From the NCBI GenBank assembly GCA_030730365.1, contig JANQVJ010000012.1, positions 42,717-106,716 of the forward strand: DNA of 64,000 bases. Direction: 5' to 3'. The DNA comes from Verrucomicrobiales bacterium. GTDB taxonomy: Bacteria > Verrucomicrobiota > Verrucomicrobiia > Verrucomicrobiales > DEV007. Position numbers and translations under genes: made by a program. The notes under the pieces are model-generated. The model was not told where the DNA came from, searched no databases, and saw nothing but the letters and a program-made list of their open reading frames with translations. Below, piece after piece: positions 46,301-55,256 of the stretch (within the stretch, counting starts at the first letter, position 1; every line of letters begins with the position of its first letter).

Positions 46301-46458
46301 GGATCGTGCCCGGTGTCGAAGAAGCCGTGGGTGCCTTCGCCGACGAACTCGGGGAACCGGGAATCACGATTCATCCTGAAGTGATCATGTTTTTCAAGAC
46401 GCTTCTCGGTGAAGAGGCGACCGCTCCCGAAGCCCCAGCCGAACCGCAGGCGGAGTGA
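43384..46458 (+). CDS. AsmA-like single-pass membrane protein with long acidic cytoplasmic region
   Basis: 1024 residues from ATG 43384 (GTG 43360 possible). Residues 1-370 are acidic, low-complexity and predicted disordered, with repeated DP/EE-rich phrases and no recognisable domain. One membrane helix lies near 376-402 (FATLFFFAALLLIALIGVAG). The remaining 620 residues are beta-rich with the AsmA/TamB-like pattern: LVFDEVTIFDDATRQ, REVIWHGVDIASVTATFNVV, DLKVRYDHRQGLVLALEKGD and a C-terminal block around GRAVPAFGVKGQGNIVGSYI. AsmA-like proteins are thought to carry phospholipid across the periplasm. The long N-terminal tail is unusual for the family. Confidence 0.72.
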   Translation: MKEKASFKENGEDQIPRVDPDAPGLAPGEELAIDPGGGDEIDPIRKWWDETEATSREKARNRRLEELEAGAEGILDAEGRPLPRRRKKIEPPVIEVEDIPGLSAPKEISDPVIDDESPLRPLIGAESGADSRNEADGLSLEGFSVTPLKRHAREEGEPDEFDLTELFGSKSGEPVSGEAMPGGTDREDQASSGDCENDKKFDLAGSSAVASVETVVIGPRYEDPGFDPGDLLKPLVETEESALHFEFPDFEDEFSAPLAKADISLSASPYGETEVSSDESGKFELASITTGPKAGSEPVREAVEMAAAPEKIVVPVTDDAFEAKNRDLVEGNGMKKIPEAKTGDLQAEASDDVADVSPADAKEGIPAAGLADARKKAGCWTVFATLFFFAALLLIALIGVAGWFAWSRLGDFETELSSRVRADLGEKGVFLDYGDWVYRFPRGLVFDEVTIFDDATRQRPLVRASAVGLNVDLLALAKTPGEFSAGEINFQDSSLSLFEAGDLVTTIEGVDGEIFASQESIRVDRISALLGGWQVTLRGIVTLPQETADPGESIAPALDAKAPSAPVVLDFSAFKALEPWLALGDSGGKAPALDLAFAMDADQPDLAAIEGTILGREVIWHGVDIASVTATFNVVPETGELSVPSFQIGYGQGFIGGRLAIDTATQRLRIDQVQSTVDVLALLGQYKPAWVEKWKSIRLVDAPSLQMTGEVPFEDPAQADLKVRYDHRQGLVLALEKGDLPLRDLRGNFTVNRGSIETNDAAFELFGGSVMLNGATRFTDESRPFNGLVEITGLAMEKAAAFFGKTESGMSGRLSFVFRGVGYSDMPKIRGGGTLRVEEAVIPGFPVLGEIQDYVGRAVPAFGVKGQGNIVGSYIIESGVLVASDLTVANTAARIVTNGSVNLSSYETEYTTRAELDSALAAATGLTDKAITFAGKGPLSDPAVTLKAFPIEFASASLGNILGTSPRSLETLRIVPGVEEAVGAFADELGEPGITIHPEVIMFFKTLLGEEATAPEAPAEPQAE

Positions 46459-46584
46459 GAACTGGAAGGGTGTCCCTCGCAGCTCACAGAGGTCACCTGC
46501 CCAGGATCCCGCCGAAGGTGTTAACTAAAGAAGGGGTTTTCGACAGCTTCTTCAGCCGTTTTGAGGCGCGCGCAAATGTCGCCC

Positions 46585-47562
46585 TCACACGACCCGATTG
46601 ACCTTCCCGCCTTTTCGGAAGGCCTCGATATTCGCGACGATGCCGTCGAGCAGTCGTTGCCTTGCCTCGGAGGCGCTCCAGGCGGTGTGCGGAGTGATGA
46701 AAAGATTTTCGAGTCCAGCGGCGCAGGCGACGAGGAAGGGATGCTCGGCGGTGGGGGGCTCGGGCGTCAGCACGTCGACGGCGGCGCCGCGGATGGATTC
46801 GGACTGGAGCGCGGCGACGAGGTCGGCTTCGTGGACGAGGTCACCGCGACCGGTGTTGATGAGGACGGCACCGGGCTTCATCAGCTTGAGCGATTCCCGA
46901 TTGATGAAATGCCGGGTCTCGGGAGTGAGCGGACAATGCAGGGTGACGGCGTCGGCGGCAGCGAAAAAGGCTTCGTGGCAGAGGCGCGGGATCGGGCCTT
47001 CGCTGGATGAACCCTCGCGTCCGTAGGCGATGACCTTCATCCCGAAGGCTTCGCCGATGCGGGCGACCGCTTTGCCGATAGAGCCGAGTCCGACGATACC
47101 GAGAGTCTTTCCGGCGATTTCGGTTACGGGGTAGTCGAGGCGGGTAAAGATGGGGGACTCGGCCCATTTCTCCGGCTCGGCGGCGAAGCGGTGGACGTTC
47201 GACATGAGGTTGAGGAGGCTTGCGAAGACGTGCTGGGCGACGGCTTCGGTGCTGTAACCGCTGACGTTGCAGACGGCCAGATTGCGCTCGCGCGCGGCCT
47301 CGAGATCGATGTTGTTCACTCCGGTTGCGACGACCTGGATGAGCTTCAGATTTTTCGCCGCGTCCATCTCGGCGGCGCCGATAACGGCTTTGTTCGTGAG
47401 AACGATTCCGGCGTCGACGATGCGTTCGGTGGTCTCCTCGCGAGTGCTCGTGGGATAACTGACCAGTTCGCCGAGCGATTCGATTCCGGAGAAATCAATG
47501 TCGCCCCGGTCGGTCGTGTCGCGGTCGAGGAAGACGATTTTATCAGGGCGATGGTCGGACAT
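46585..47562 (-). CDS. D-2-hydroxyacid dehydrogenase (glycerate dehydrogenase-like)
   Basis: 325 residues. Catalytic features of the family are VVATGVNNIDLEAARERNLA, the Rossmann loop GKTLGIVGLGSIGKAVARIG, NTGRGDLVHEADLVAAL (Arg), a Glu in DVLTPEPPTAEHP and the His in LFITPHTAWSA. It reduces a 2-oxoacid (hydroxypyruvate or glyoxylate are likely) with NAD(P)H. It lies 23 bases downstream of ribH on the same strand, possibly co-transcribed with the riboflavin genes. Confidence 0.9.
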   Translation of the reverse strand: MSDHRPDKIVFLDRDTTDRGDIDFSGIESLGELVSYPTSTREETTERIVDAGIVLTNKAVIGAAEMDAAKNLKLIQVVATGVNNIDLEAARERNLAVCNVSGYSTEAVAQHVFASLLNLMSNVHRFAAEPEKWAESPIFTRLDYPVTEIAGKTLGIVGLGSIGKAVARIGEAFGMKVIAYGREGSSSEGPIPRLCHEAFFAAADAVTLHCPLTPETRHFINRESLKLMKPGAVLINTGRGDLVHEADLVAALQSESIRGAAVDVLTPEPPTAEHPFLVACAAGLENLFITPHTAWSASEARQRLLDGIVANIEAFRKGGKVNRVV

Positions 47563-47585
47563 GGGAGTGGAGGGGAAAGGGATGA

Positions 47586-48059
47586 TCAGTCGAGTGAGGC
47601 CATCACCTCGATCATCGCGACGGCGGCTTCGGCGGCTTCGCGTCCGCGATTGAGCTCGTCGCCGAGAGTGCGGGCTTCGGCCTGGTCGGCGTTTTCGACG
47701 AGGAGGACCTCGTGAATGACGGGGATAAGATGGGATACGCCGGTGTCGGCGAGACTGCGGGTGATGGACGCGGCAATCAGATCGGCGTGGGCGGTCGAAC
47801 CGCGGATGATGACACCCAGGGCGATGATCGCGAGCGGCTGCACTTCGGCGCAGGCGACTGCTTCGACGACGATAGGGATCTCAAACGCACCGGGGACACG
47901 GATGACGCGAACCTCGAGTGCGGGGGCCAGTTTTTCGAGGGTCTCGCTCGCGGAGGCGACGAGGGCGTCAGTGTAGGTGGCGTTGTATTTGCTCGCGACA
48001 ATGCAAACGGTGCCTTGCTGGCCGGTCGGGGCCGGGGATTCTGGTGCGGATTTGGACAT
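47586..48059 (-). CDS. ribH: 6,7-dimethyl-8-ribityllumazine synthase
   Basis: 157 residues. It condenses 5-amino-6-ribitylaminouracil with dihydroxybutanone phosphate, the penultimate riboflavin step. VIRVPGAFEIPIVVEA and AIIALGVIIRGSTAHADLIA are the substrate-binding blocks, although the usual GExTxHFD sequence reads RGSTAHAD, with Ala and Asp flanking. SHLIPVIHEVLLVENADQA follows. It lies downstream of ribBA, so the two form a short riboflavin operon. Confidence 0.93.
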   Translation of the reverse strand: MSKSAPESPAPTGQQGTVCIVASKYNATYTDALVASASETLEKLAPALEVRVIRVPGAFEIPIVVEAVACAEVQPLAIIALGVIIRGSTAHADLIAASITRSLADTGVSHLIPVIHEVLLVENADQAEARTLGDELNRGREAAEAAVAMIEVMASLD

Positions 48060-48122
48060 GGAAACGCAAAGTAGGGGAGAGTCGCCGAGTTGGCAACTGC
48101 TACAGGCGTCTCCCTCCCCGTC

Positions 48123-49322
48123 TCAGAGAAAATGGCCGAGCTTGTCCCGCTTTGTCCCCAGGTAGCGTTCGTTGTGCTCGTTGGGAACTGTCATGATGGG
48201 GACTTTTTCCACGATCTCGAGACGATGGCCGTCGAGACCCACGACTTTGCGCGGGTTGTTCGTCATGAGTCTGATCTTGCGCACGCCCAGATCGTATAGG
48301 ATCTGCGCGCCCATGCCGTAGTCGCGCAGGTCGGATCCGAACCCGAGACGCTCATTTGCCTCGACGGTGTCGAGGCCTTCCTCCTGCAGTTTGTAGGCGC
48401 GGATTTTGTTGGCGAGCCCGATCCCACGGCCCTCCTGCCGCATGTAAACGAGGACTCCTTTGCCCGCCTCTTCGATCTGGGCGAGGGCGGAGTGGAGCTG
48501 GCTTCCGCAATCGCAGCGACGCGATCCGAAGACGTCACCGGTGAGGCACTCGGAGTGGACTCGCACGAGAACCGGCTCGTCGGGGAGGATTTCCCCTTTT
48601 ACGAGAGCGAGGTGGTGTTCGTCGGGATTGAGAGTGCTGGCGTAGATGATGAGATCAAAGGTTCCGAAGTCGGTCGGCATCTGGATTTTTTCGATGCGCT
48701 CGATCAGTTTCTCCTGGCTGCGACGGTAATCGATGAGGGCCTCGATCGTCCCGATCTTGAGCTGGTGTTTTTCGGCAAATTCGAGGAGTTGCGGAAGGCG
48801 CGCCATGGTGCCGTCCTCGTTGAGGATTTCGCAAATGACTCCGGCTGGTTCGAGTCCGGCGAGGCGGGCGAGATCGACCGCCGCCTCGGTGTGACCTGCC
48901 CTGCGGAGCACACCACCCTGCTTGGCCTGGAGCGGCAGGATGTGGCCCGGGCGGACGAGGTCCTGCGGTTCGGACATCGGGTTGGCGAGGATCTCGACGG
49001 TGCGGGCACGGTCGGCCGAACTGATCCCGGTGGTGACGCCCGAGGCGGCATCGACCGCGACGGTGAAATTGGTCCCGTGCGATTCGGTATTCCGTCGTAC
49101 CATGAGAGGCAGGCCGAGTCGCTCGGCGGCCTCCTGCGTGATGGGGGCGCAGATGAGTCCGCGGCCGTGGGTGGCCATAAAGTTGATGAGCTCGGGCGTG
49201 ATTTTGGCCGAGGCGCAGACGAGGTCGCCTTCGTTCTCACGGTCTTCGTCATCAACGATGATGACCATGCGGCCGTGGCGGATCTCGACGATGATTTCTT
49301 CAATGGGGCTGAATGCAGTCAT
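48123..49322 (-). CDS. ribBA: Bifunctional DHBP synthase / GTP cyclohydrolase II
   Basis: 399 residues. N-terminal half (1-200) makes 3,4-dihydroxy-2-butanone 4-phosphate: [20 protein letters not shown] carries the acidic Mg site, and [20 protein letters not shown] the rest. C-terminal half (from about 208) is GTP cyclohydrolase II, with the zinc Cys triad in [20 protein letters not shown] and the GTP/active-site segment [16 protein letters not shown]. It starts both branches of riboflavin synthesis. It is preceded by the cupin gene (12-base gap) and followed by ribH. No FMN riboswitch was recognised upstream. Confidence 0.96.
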   Translation of the reverse strand: MTAFSPIEEIIVEIRHGRMVIIVDDEDRENEGDLVCASAKITPELINFMATHGRGLICAPITQEAAERLGLPLMVRRNTESHGTNFTVAVDAASGVTTGISSADRARTVEILANPMSEPQDLVRPGHILPLQAKQGGVLRRAGHTEAAVDLARLAGLEPAGVICEILNEDGTMARLPQLLEFAEKHQLKIGTIEALIDYRRSQEKLIERIEKIQMPTDFGTFDLIIYASTLNPDEHHLALVKGEILPDEPVLVRVHSECLTGDVFGSRRCDCGSQLHSALAQIEEAGKGVLVYMRQEGRGIGLANKIRAYKLQEEGLDTVEANERLGFGSDLRDYGMGAQILYDLGVRKIRLMTNNPRKVVGLDGHRLEIVEKVPIMTVPNEHNERYLGTKRDKLGHFL

Positions 49323-49334
49323 AATGTGCTCGGT

Positions 49335-49697
49335 TCAGGCGGGATATTCGTCATCGGGGTTAAATTTTGGAACCGGAACGTTCAGAATTTTCAGGTTTTT
49401 TCCTACGGCGCGGTGACGGCATCCGGGCTTGATGAGGACAGAGGTGCCGGGGGTGAGCGGATGGATTTGCCCGTCGAGCTCGATGTGGCCTTCGCCCTCG
49501 AGGACGTAATAGAGCTCGGTCATGACCTTATGGTAGTGGAGCTCGCTGTCCTGCTTGATCTCGACGAGGTGCATTGAGGCGACGGAATTCTCATCATTCA
49601 TGAAAGCTCGGCGCGACTGCCCGCAGGGACAGGGTGTCGGAGCGATGTCGGCGAGCCGGGCAATCTGAAAATTCTTTTCAATGACCTCGTTTTGCAT
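49335..49697 (-). CDS. Cupin-domain protein
   Basis: 120 residues from ATG 49697 (GTG 49763 is possible). A single conserved cupin barrel: ELHYHKVMTELYYVLEGEGH gives motif 1 (HxH, Glu) and GTSVLIKPGCRHRAVGK gives motif 2 (second His). Metal-dependent isomerase, dioxygenase or sensor roles are all possible; the sequence is not specific. It is immediately upstream of ribBA and probably the first gene of that operon. Confidence 0.78.
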   Translation of the reverse strand: MQNEVIEKNFQIARLADIAPTPCPCGQSRRAFMNDENSVASMHLVEIKQDSELHYHKVMTELYYVLEGEGHIELDGQIHPLTPGTSVLIKPGCRHRAVGKNLKILNVPVPKFNPDDEYPA

Positions 49698-49793
49698 GTC
49701 ATAGTCTACGCACGAGCGCCCCGGTTTGAAAGGGGAGCTTTGATTTTGTTGCCTCTCTGTCACAGGTAAGTGCAGCGCGACAAATCCCTAAGC

Positions 49794-50432
49794 ATGAATA
49801 ATTCAGCGATATTTCACCTCATCGGCCTGGCCGTTACCCTCTCTCTCTGCGCCTGCGGCGATAAGCCCGCCGAGCAAGCCGTGGACGCCCCCGAACCCCC
49901 ACCGGCTGCTGAACTCGTCACTACGGTTCCCGTGTCCGGCGAACCTCGCGAGCTCACTGCTGAAGAGCAGAAGCAGATGATCGACGGGGTCATGCAGGCC
50001 CGGGCAAAGCAGCAGGCAGAGGGTCTCGGCAGCGGCTCGGTCAAGGTCAACGGTGCCTGGCACTACACGGGCTACAGCCATCTCTCGCCCGATCCGGCGG
50101 CGGCGATCGAGGCAAGACTGATCGCGGTGGACGTGACGGTTTCCGGGCACACGCCCTTTTTTGATATCGACGATATCGAGGTGATCGACGGGATCACGAT
50201 GATCAGCTACGGGAGCGATCCGCATGCGGAGTTTCTTAATGGCGAAGGGGGAGCGCTCGCGGCGGGAGAATTACCGCCGACGGCTCCGAGCGAGGTGAGA
50301 TTGCTTCTGATCTATGCTTTTCCGAAGAACACGGCCTCTTTCCACCTGTATTACTGGGGCAAACAGCTCACCGTTAATCCCGTCATGATCGGGCAAAGCG
50401 GACTCGCTCTGCCCTACCCGGCGTCGGAATAG
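49794..50432 (+). CDS. Probable lipoprotein of unknown function
   Basis: 212 residues from ATG 49794. A type II signal sequence ends LSLCACGD, with C21 (LxAC) as the likely lipidated Cys. A Pro/Glu-rich linker follows (APEPPPAAELVTT). The globular part has alternating strands (SVKVNGAWHYTGYSH, AVDVTVSGHTPFFDIDDIEV) and no recognised domain. It stands alone between divergent and convergent genes. Confidence 0.65.
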   Translation: MNNSAIFHLIGLAVTLSLCACGDKPAEQAVDAPEPPPAAELVTTVPVSGEPRELTAEEQKQMIDGVMQARAKQQAEGLGSGSVKVNGAWHYTGYSHLSPDPAAAIEARLIAVDVTVSGHTPFFDIDDIEVIDGITMISYGSDPHAEFLNGEGGALAAGELPPTAPSEVRLLLIYAFPKNTASFHLYYWGKQLTVNPVMIGQSGLALPYPASE

Positions 50433-50438
50433 GAACTC

Positions 50439-52118
50439 TTACCGCTTCTCGAGACCGCTGACCTTATCGGTCGTGGGAAGGTAACGGTAGTAAACTTCGA
50501 GCATGAGGATGGCCCAGGCGGTGTTGAGGATCTGGTGGTCCTTGCGGGCACCGCCCTCTTTGAGCCAGGAGCCGTCTTTGTTCTGGGCGTCGAGGAGTTT
50601 GGGCTGGAACTGTTTATTGTAGCTTTCCCACTCGGGCCCTTCGCGGAGGAAGAAGACCTGGGTGTTGTAATAGGGGGCGTAGAAGTCGCCGCCGGGGCTG
50701 GGGTTTTTGTAGCGCTCGGTGAGGTACTTCAGGCCTTTCTCATAGGCGGGCGTGTCGGCTCCTTTCCAGATCTGCATGCAGAGCAAAGCGGCACCGGTGA
50801 GAGTGGGCTTGCCCTTGGCGTTGTCGGGGTTGTACTTGAACGCTCCTTCGGAGTCCTGGATCGCGGGGAGATACTTTTTCGTGGCGAGGTCGAGGGACTT
50901 TTCCACCCCGGAGAAATTGCGGCCGGTATTGTAGGCCGCCTTGAGGGCCTGGATCATCCAGCCCGATACTGACATGTCTTCTTTGCCCTGCGCGGCGAAG
51001 CCATAAGGCCAGCCGCCGTCTTTGGTCTGGGCATCAACGATGACACCAACGGCTTTTTTGAGGACGGACTCGAGGCGCGGGATCTCTTTGCCGCTCTCTT
51101 TCGTCATCGTGTAGAGCTCGGCAAGGGCGTAGGTGCCGATGGCGTGCTCGTAGGCCTCGTGATGACCGCCTTTGCCGTTGGTGATTCTGCCGTCGTTCTT
51201 GAGGCAGCGATCCATCAGGAAAAGGGCGGCATTCACGACGGAGTCACCGAACTTGGGCGACTCGGGCGTCTCGCAGTGACCGAGGTAGGCGAGGAGGGTG
51301 AGACCCGTCATCCCGGCGGTGTATTCTTCGCCGAAGGCGCCATTTTCTTTGTTCTGCTTGGTCGTGAGGAACTCGAGTCCCTCGCGCACAGCCCGCTCGG
51401 CGCGGTCTTCGCCGCCGCTCTCGCGGAGACGCTTCATCCGCTCGGACATGGAACAACGCGATCGCATCCCGGCAGGAATCGAAGCCATGTTCGAGACATC
51501 GCCGAAGCCACTCATAGACATGCCGAAACCGCTGTCGCTGTTGGACATCGCGACCATGGTGAGGTCGGTATTGCTTGTATCTACGGTGGTCGGCACGGAG
51601 AAATCGGAAAAAGCGGTGCTGGCAACCATGCTCTGGACCGATGAGACGGCTGAGGCGGTCTTTTGCTGCATTTTCGTCATCGTCTGCGACTCCATTTCGG
51701 AATCGGAGTTGTTCGCGATCGACGAAACCGAAATCTGTGGCGGCGACGGCGCCGGGGAAGAGAGGGTGAGGATGCCGAGCAGAATGATAATGACGATGTG
51801 GATGATGACCGCCACGAGGATGGCGCTCATTTTTTCCTTCGTGGCCGGTTCTTTCTCGGCTGCATGGACCGCTTCGCCTTCGCCGACGATAAAGGAACGT
51901 TCCCCTGTGCCACCTTCGTGTCCTTCGTAATATTCGCCCTCGGTAGATTCACCGCCGTCGTCTGCCACAACGGCATAGACTTCCTCACCGACGGGAGTGG
52001 CGATAATTTCGACATCGGCTTCTTCGGGCCCCGGGGGGGAGAGTTTGCGTGGTGCAAGCGGGTTCGGGCCTGACTCTTGCGAGGGAGGGGAACTGGGGGA
52101 TTGGCTTGGATCTTCCAT
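50439..52118 (-). CDS. Membrane-anchored squalene-cyclase/prenyltransferase-repeat protein
   Basis: 559 residues. The cytoplasmic N-terminus (1-95) is Pro/Glu-rich and disordered. A membrane helix (about 97-120, ILVAVIIHIVIIILLGILTL) leads to a Ser-rich linker, then an alpha/alpha-toroid from about 240 with prenyltransferase/squalene-oxidase repeats: KQNKENGAFGEEYTAGMTGL, QTKDGGWPYGFAAQGKEDMS, DSEGAFKYNPDNAKGKPTLT, NKDGSWLKEGG. The catalytic DxDD of hopene cyclases is not seen, so a binding rather than cyclising role is likely. The organisation (TonB-like anchor plus toroid) is common in Verrucomicrobia but unstudied. Confidence 0.8.
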   Translation of the reverse strand: MEDPSQSPSSPPSQESGPNPLAPRKLSPPGPEEADVEIIATPVGEEVYAVVADDGGESTEGEYYEGHEGGTGERSFIVGEGEAVHAAEKEPATKEKMSAILVAVIIHIVIIILLGILTLSSPAPSPPQISVSSIANNSDSEMESQTMTKMQQKTASAVSSVQSMVASTAFSDFSVPTTVDTSNTDLTMVAMSNSDSGFGMSMSGFGDVSNMASIPAGMRSRCSMSERMKRLRESGGEDRAERAVREGLEFLTTKQNKENGAFGEEYTAGMTGLTLLAYLGHCETPESPKFGDSVVNAALFLMDRCLKNDGRITNGKGGHHEAYEHAIGTYALAELYTMTKESGKEIPRLESVLKKAVGVIVDAQTKDGGWPYGFAAQGKEDMSVSGWMIQALKAAYNTGRNFSGVEKSLDLATKKYLPAIQDSEGAFKYNPDNAKGKPTLTGAALLCMQIWKGADTPAYEKGLKYLTERYKNPSPGGDFYAPYYNTQVFFLREGPEWESYNKQFQPKLLDAQNKDGSWLKEGGARKDHQILNTAWAILMLEVYYRYLPTTDKVSGLEKR

Positions 52119-52278
52119 CGAAAGGCGTGGGTTTGTAAGAGGGAAAACAGGAGTCTGGACCTAGGCAAACGAGAAGAGAGCCCGCTGCAGCGGCGGATCT
52201 TATCAATTTTATGTTATAGACCACAAGCGTATTCTTTTGTGACGGAAATTTTCCAAAAATTGGGAGATCAGTCAGGGT

Positions 52279-52304
52279 AAAAAGGGAGGTGGTCCGCCCT
52301 TTTC
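52279..52304 (-). terminator. Terminator downstream of hscA
   Basis: On the minus strand AAAAGGGCGG pairs with CCTCCCTTTT across a short loop and ends in TTTTT, 13 bases after the hscA stop. The A-run on the other side makes it potentially bidirectional. Confidence 0.65.
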
Positions 52305-52316
52305 TCTCTCCCCCTT

Positions 52317-54131
52317 TCAAGAGTCCAGACCGGAAAATGCCGCTTCCACAAGAATTGCGGCGAGGGTCTGGGTGGCCTCATCGAGCGCGGCATTGGCGGA
52401 TTTCAGCGCGGTGGAGTCGTGCGATTCACTCTCCAGCGCGGATCGAACCCGCGCGGTGGCGGCCTCGATTCCGGCTAGATCGTCGGCGGGGACAAGGTGT
52501 CCGACAAGGGCGAGGGCTTCTCCAACGGCGGGGAGGAGTTCCTCACTCTTGAGCTTCGCCTCGGTCCAGATGCGCTCGTTCATGTCGTCAAAGGCGCAGT
52601 CGATCGACTCGCTTACCATGCGCTCGACGGCCTCGTCATCGACATCGATGGCGGCATTCCGGATTTCGAGGACATGATCTTCTCCCGTGACGGTGTCGCG
52701 GGCGAGGACTTCGAGGATGCCGTCGAGACCGATCGCGAACTGCACGCCGACACGGGCGCTGCCTTTCGGGCCCGGGGTGAAAGGCACGGTGACTTCGCCG
52801 AGGAGCCAGTTGTCCTTCGCCAGTTCGCGCTCCCCCTGGAGAACGCGGATCGCCATGGACTCCTGATGATCGACCGCATTGGTGAAAAGCTCGCCCGCCT
52901 TCACCGGGATCGTCGAATTGCGCGGGATGATCACATTCATGAGCCCGCCAAAGGTCTCGATTCCGAGCGAGAGCGGGGTCACATCGACGAGGATGATCTG
53001 ACGAACCCGTCCGCAGAGCATCCCTGCCTGGATCGCTGCACCCAGAGCGATCGACTCGTCGGGATGCTGGCTGATGTCGGGGACGAGGCCGAACCATTCC
53101 TGCAACTTCTCCCGCACCAGCGGGATGCGAGTGCTGCCGCCGACGAGGATGAGTCGCTCGACCTCGGCGACACCTTTGCTGGCTGCCTCGGCGAAGGCAC
53201 GCCGGGCGATCGGTCTCGTCCTCTCGATGACGGGGGTGAGCAGCTTTTCGAGAGCGGGACGCGATAGTTCCAGCTCGAAGCTCGCGCTCCCGCGGAAAAA
53301 GGGGAAGCGCGCCGTGACGCTATCTTCGATGCTGAGGGCTTCTTTCACCTCGCGGGCGCGGGCGAGCAGGGTGGCCTCTTCGCCCGGGCTCAATTCGCCG
53401 AGCGCAAGGGTCGCGGCGAAGTGGCGGGCGATGACGCGGTCGAGGTCGTCTCCGCCCAGGCGCGTGTCGCCGGCGGTGGAAATGACCTCAAAAAATCCGT
53501 CGCGCATTTGCAGGATGGAGAGGTCAAAAGTGCCCCCGCCGAGATCGTAGACCGCGACGGTGGCGGATTCTTCGAGCTTGTCGAGACCGTAGGCGAGAGC
53601 GGCGGCGGTGGGTTCGTTGATGATGCGCTCGACGGTGAGTCCGGCGAGCCCGGCGGCGCGTTTGGTTGCCTCGCGCTGAGTGTTGTTGAAATAAGCCGGC
53701 ACCGTGATGACCGCGCGGGAGACGGGCATCTCGAGCGCTTCTTCGGCGATTTTCTTCAGTCGCGCGAGGATCAGGGCCGAGATTTCTTCGGGCGTGGCGA
53801 GCGTTTCCGGATCGATCGCGACGAGGATCTCGTCGTAGCGGCCTGCGACGAGAGGGAAGCCGGCGTCCTCGCGCTCCTGCGCGGTGAGGTCGGAAAAAGT
53901 CCGACCGATGAAACGCTTGATCGAGCTCACGGTGCGTTCGGGAGAGATCATACGCGAGCGAAAAGCCTCTTTTCCCACCAGCGGTTCGCCCGACGTTGCC
54001 CATGAGACGCACGAGGGCGTCAGCCTGCCCCCCTCGCGATCGGCAAGGACAAGGGGGAAACCCGAGTCCACCACGCCGACGAGGGAGTTCGTCGTTCCCA
54101 GATCAATGCCGATGATGAGTTCTTCGTTCAT
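52317..54131 (-). CDS. hscA: Hsp70-family chaperone, HscA type
   Basis: 604 residues, start ATG 54131 ([20 protein letters not shown]). ATPase domain 1-375 has the phosphate loops ([36 protein letters not shown]) and the interdomain hinge before [12 protein letters not shown]. The substrate-binding domain is shorter than in DnaK and the C-terminal lid is brief. Adjacent hscB identifies it as the chaperone that transfers Fe-S clusters from a scaffold, although no iscU, iscS or fdx is in the window. A terminator follows. Confidence 0.88.
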   Translation of the reverse strand: MNEELIIGIDLGTTNSLVGVVDSGFPLVLADREGGRLTPSCVSWATSGEPLVGKEAFRSRMISPERTVSSIKRFIGRTFSDLTAQEREDAGFPLVAGRYDEILVAIDPETLATPEEISALILARLKKIAEEALEMPVSRAVITVPAYFNNTQREATKRAAGLAGLTVERIINEPTAAALAYGLDKLEESATVAVYDLGGGTFDLSILQMRDGFFEVISTAGDTRLGGDDLDRVIARHFAATLALGELSPGEEATLLARAREVKEALSIEDSVTARFPFFRGSASFELELSRPALEKLLTPVIERTRPIARRAFAEAASKGVAEVERLILVGGSTRIPLVREKLQEWFGLVPDISQHPDESIALGAAIQAGMLCGRVRQIILVDVTPLSLGIETFGGLMNVIIPRNSTIPVKAGELFTNAVDHQESMAIRVLQGERELAKDNWLLGEVTVPFTPGPKGSARVGVQFAIGLDGILEVLARDTVTGEDHVLEIRNAAIDVDDEAVERMVSESIDCAFDDMNERIWTEAKLKSEELLPAVGEALALVGHLVPADDLAGIEAATARVRSALESESHDSTALKSANAALDEATQTLAAILVEAAFSGLDS

Positions 54132-54139
54132 GGGGTGGC

Positions 54140-54703
54140 TCAGCAGGCGATGAGGGAGAGGAGACGTTCGCGGCATTGTTCCTCCCAGCGTTTGAGAAAT
54201 TTTAACTGACCGAGTGCGCGGGTGGCAGGCTGAAAGTCGTCTTCGCCTCCAGCTTTTTCAAGGTCGTCAAATTGACCGGTGAGGCTGCTTCGGAGTGGTT
54301 GGATGCGTTGGAGTAATTCCTGGATTTGCAATTGCACGTCTATCGCCTCATGGGTGAGCATCGCCCTAGTAAGTGCAGTCGTAGCGCGACGATGACTGGC
54401 AAGGAGCTTGTCGGTCTTTTCCAGAACCGGGCTGATCGCGCTAAAAAGATCCATCAGGGATGGATCGATCGATCGATCCGCCGGAGAGTCGGGAGCCCGC
54501 AGCGCGAGCCAGTGAGCGAGTCTCAGTGCAGGATCGGCCAGTGTGCTGCGCGCCTGATTGAGATCAGGGTGATCGAGGGGTGCCTCGCTTCCGCTCGAAG
54601 AGTCGGCAAGGGCGCGGCTCTTTTCCCGCCACGAGGTTTCCACCACCTCGGGATCGAGGCTCAGGGCTTCAGGGAGTCCGAGGAGCGCAAAATAATTCGT
54701 CAT
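54140..54703 (-). CDS. hscB: Fe-S co-chaperone HscB, with atypical J-domain
   Basis: 187 residues. The N-terminal J-domain starts [20 protein letters not shown] and the C-terminal three-helix domain contains the conserved tail [20 protein letters not shown]. It would stimulate HscA ATPase and bring the IscU scaffold. At the family position of the essential HPD tripeptide (residues 32-34) the sequence is L-A-D, while an HPD appears 13 residues later (45-47) in a longer loop. The gene ends eight bases before hscA. Confidence 0.85.
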   Translation of the reverse strand: MTNYFALLGLPEALSLDPEVVETSWREKSRALADSSSGSEAPLDHPDLNQARSTLADPALRLAHWLALRAPDSPADRSIDPSLMDLFSAISPVLEKTDKLLASHRRATTALTRAMLTHEAIDVQLQIQELLQRIQPLRSSLTGQFDDLEKAGGEDDFQPATRALGQLKFLKRWEEQCRERLLSLIAC

Positions 54704-54744
54704 TCACGCGAGTCCCGGCGTGGCGACAGGTGAGCCGCCGGCGC

Positions 54745-55113
54745 TTACTTGCTGCCACCGCCCCCGCCCCCCCCACCTCCGCCGCGGCGGGGAGTCGGGT
54801 TGGGTTTGGCCCGTTTCTTGGGCTGGCCGGGTCGAGCCATGCTGCGGGGTGAACTCCGTTTGCCAGGGTTCATCGGACGCGGGCTGCGGCTGTCGACGCG
54901 GTAAACGATACGGGCTTTTTCCGTGTCGTAGGGAGACATCTCAATTTTGACGCGGTCACCGGCGACGAGGCGGATGAAACGCTTGCGCATTTTGCCCGAG
55001 ATGTGGGCGAGGACGAGATGACCGTTGTCGAGTTCTACGCGGAACATGGTTCCGGGGAGGACGGTATGAATGGTTCCTTCGAGTTCTACGGTATCGTCGT
55101 CGCGCTGCTGCAT
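54745..55113 (-). CDS. infA: Translation initiation factor IF-1 with glycine-rich tail
   Basis: 122 residues from ATG 55113, against about 72 for IF-1. Residues 6-76 are the OB-fold ([54 protein letters not shown]). The remaining 46 residues are basic and disordered, rich in Pro/Arg/Lys ([20 protein letters not shown]), and end in ten consecutive Gly then SK. The tail may add RNA affinity. It is the first gene upstream of hscB on this strand, 41 bases away. Confidence 0.9.
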   Translation of the reverse strand: MQQRDDDTVELEGTIHTVLPGTMFRVELDNGHLVLAHISGKMRKRFIRLVAGDRVKIEMSPYDTEKARIVYRVDSRSPRPMNPGKRSSPRSMARPGQPKKRAKPNPTPRRGGGGGGGGGGSK

Positions 55114-55256
55114 AATGGGGGTAAAGCGGCTTATCATCGCGCAATTCTCAAATTTTAGAAGCACTTTCTTGTGGTGATTCCGAAGAATCTCAGCGAAAAC
55201 GGGGAATCTCACTTGTTTTCGGATTGAGAATCCGGCGAGATTTCCCCAACCCCATC

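Noticed and set aside
49323..49334. FMN riboswitch expected before the riboflavin genes
   Set aside because: ribBA is only 12 bases from the upstream cupin gene, and no RFN-type conserved segments were seen before the cupin start at 49697.
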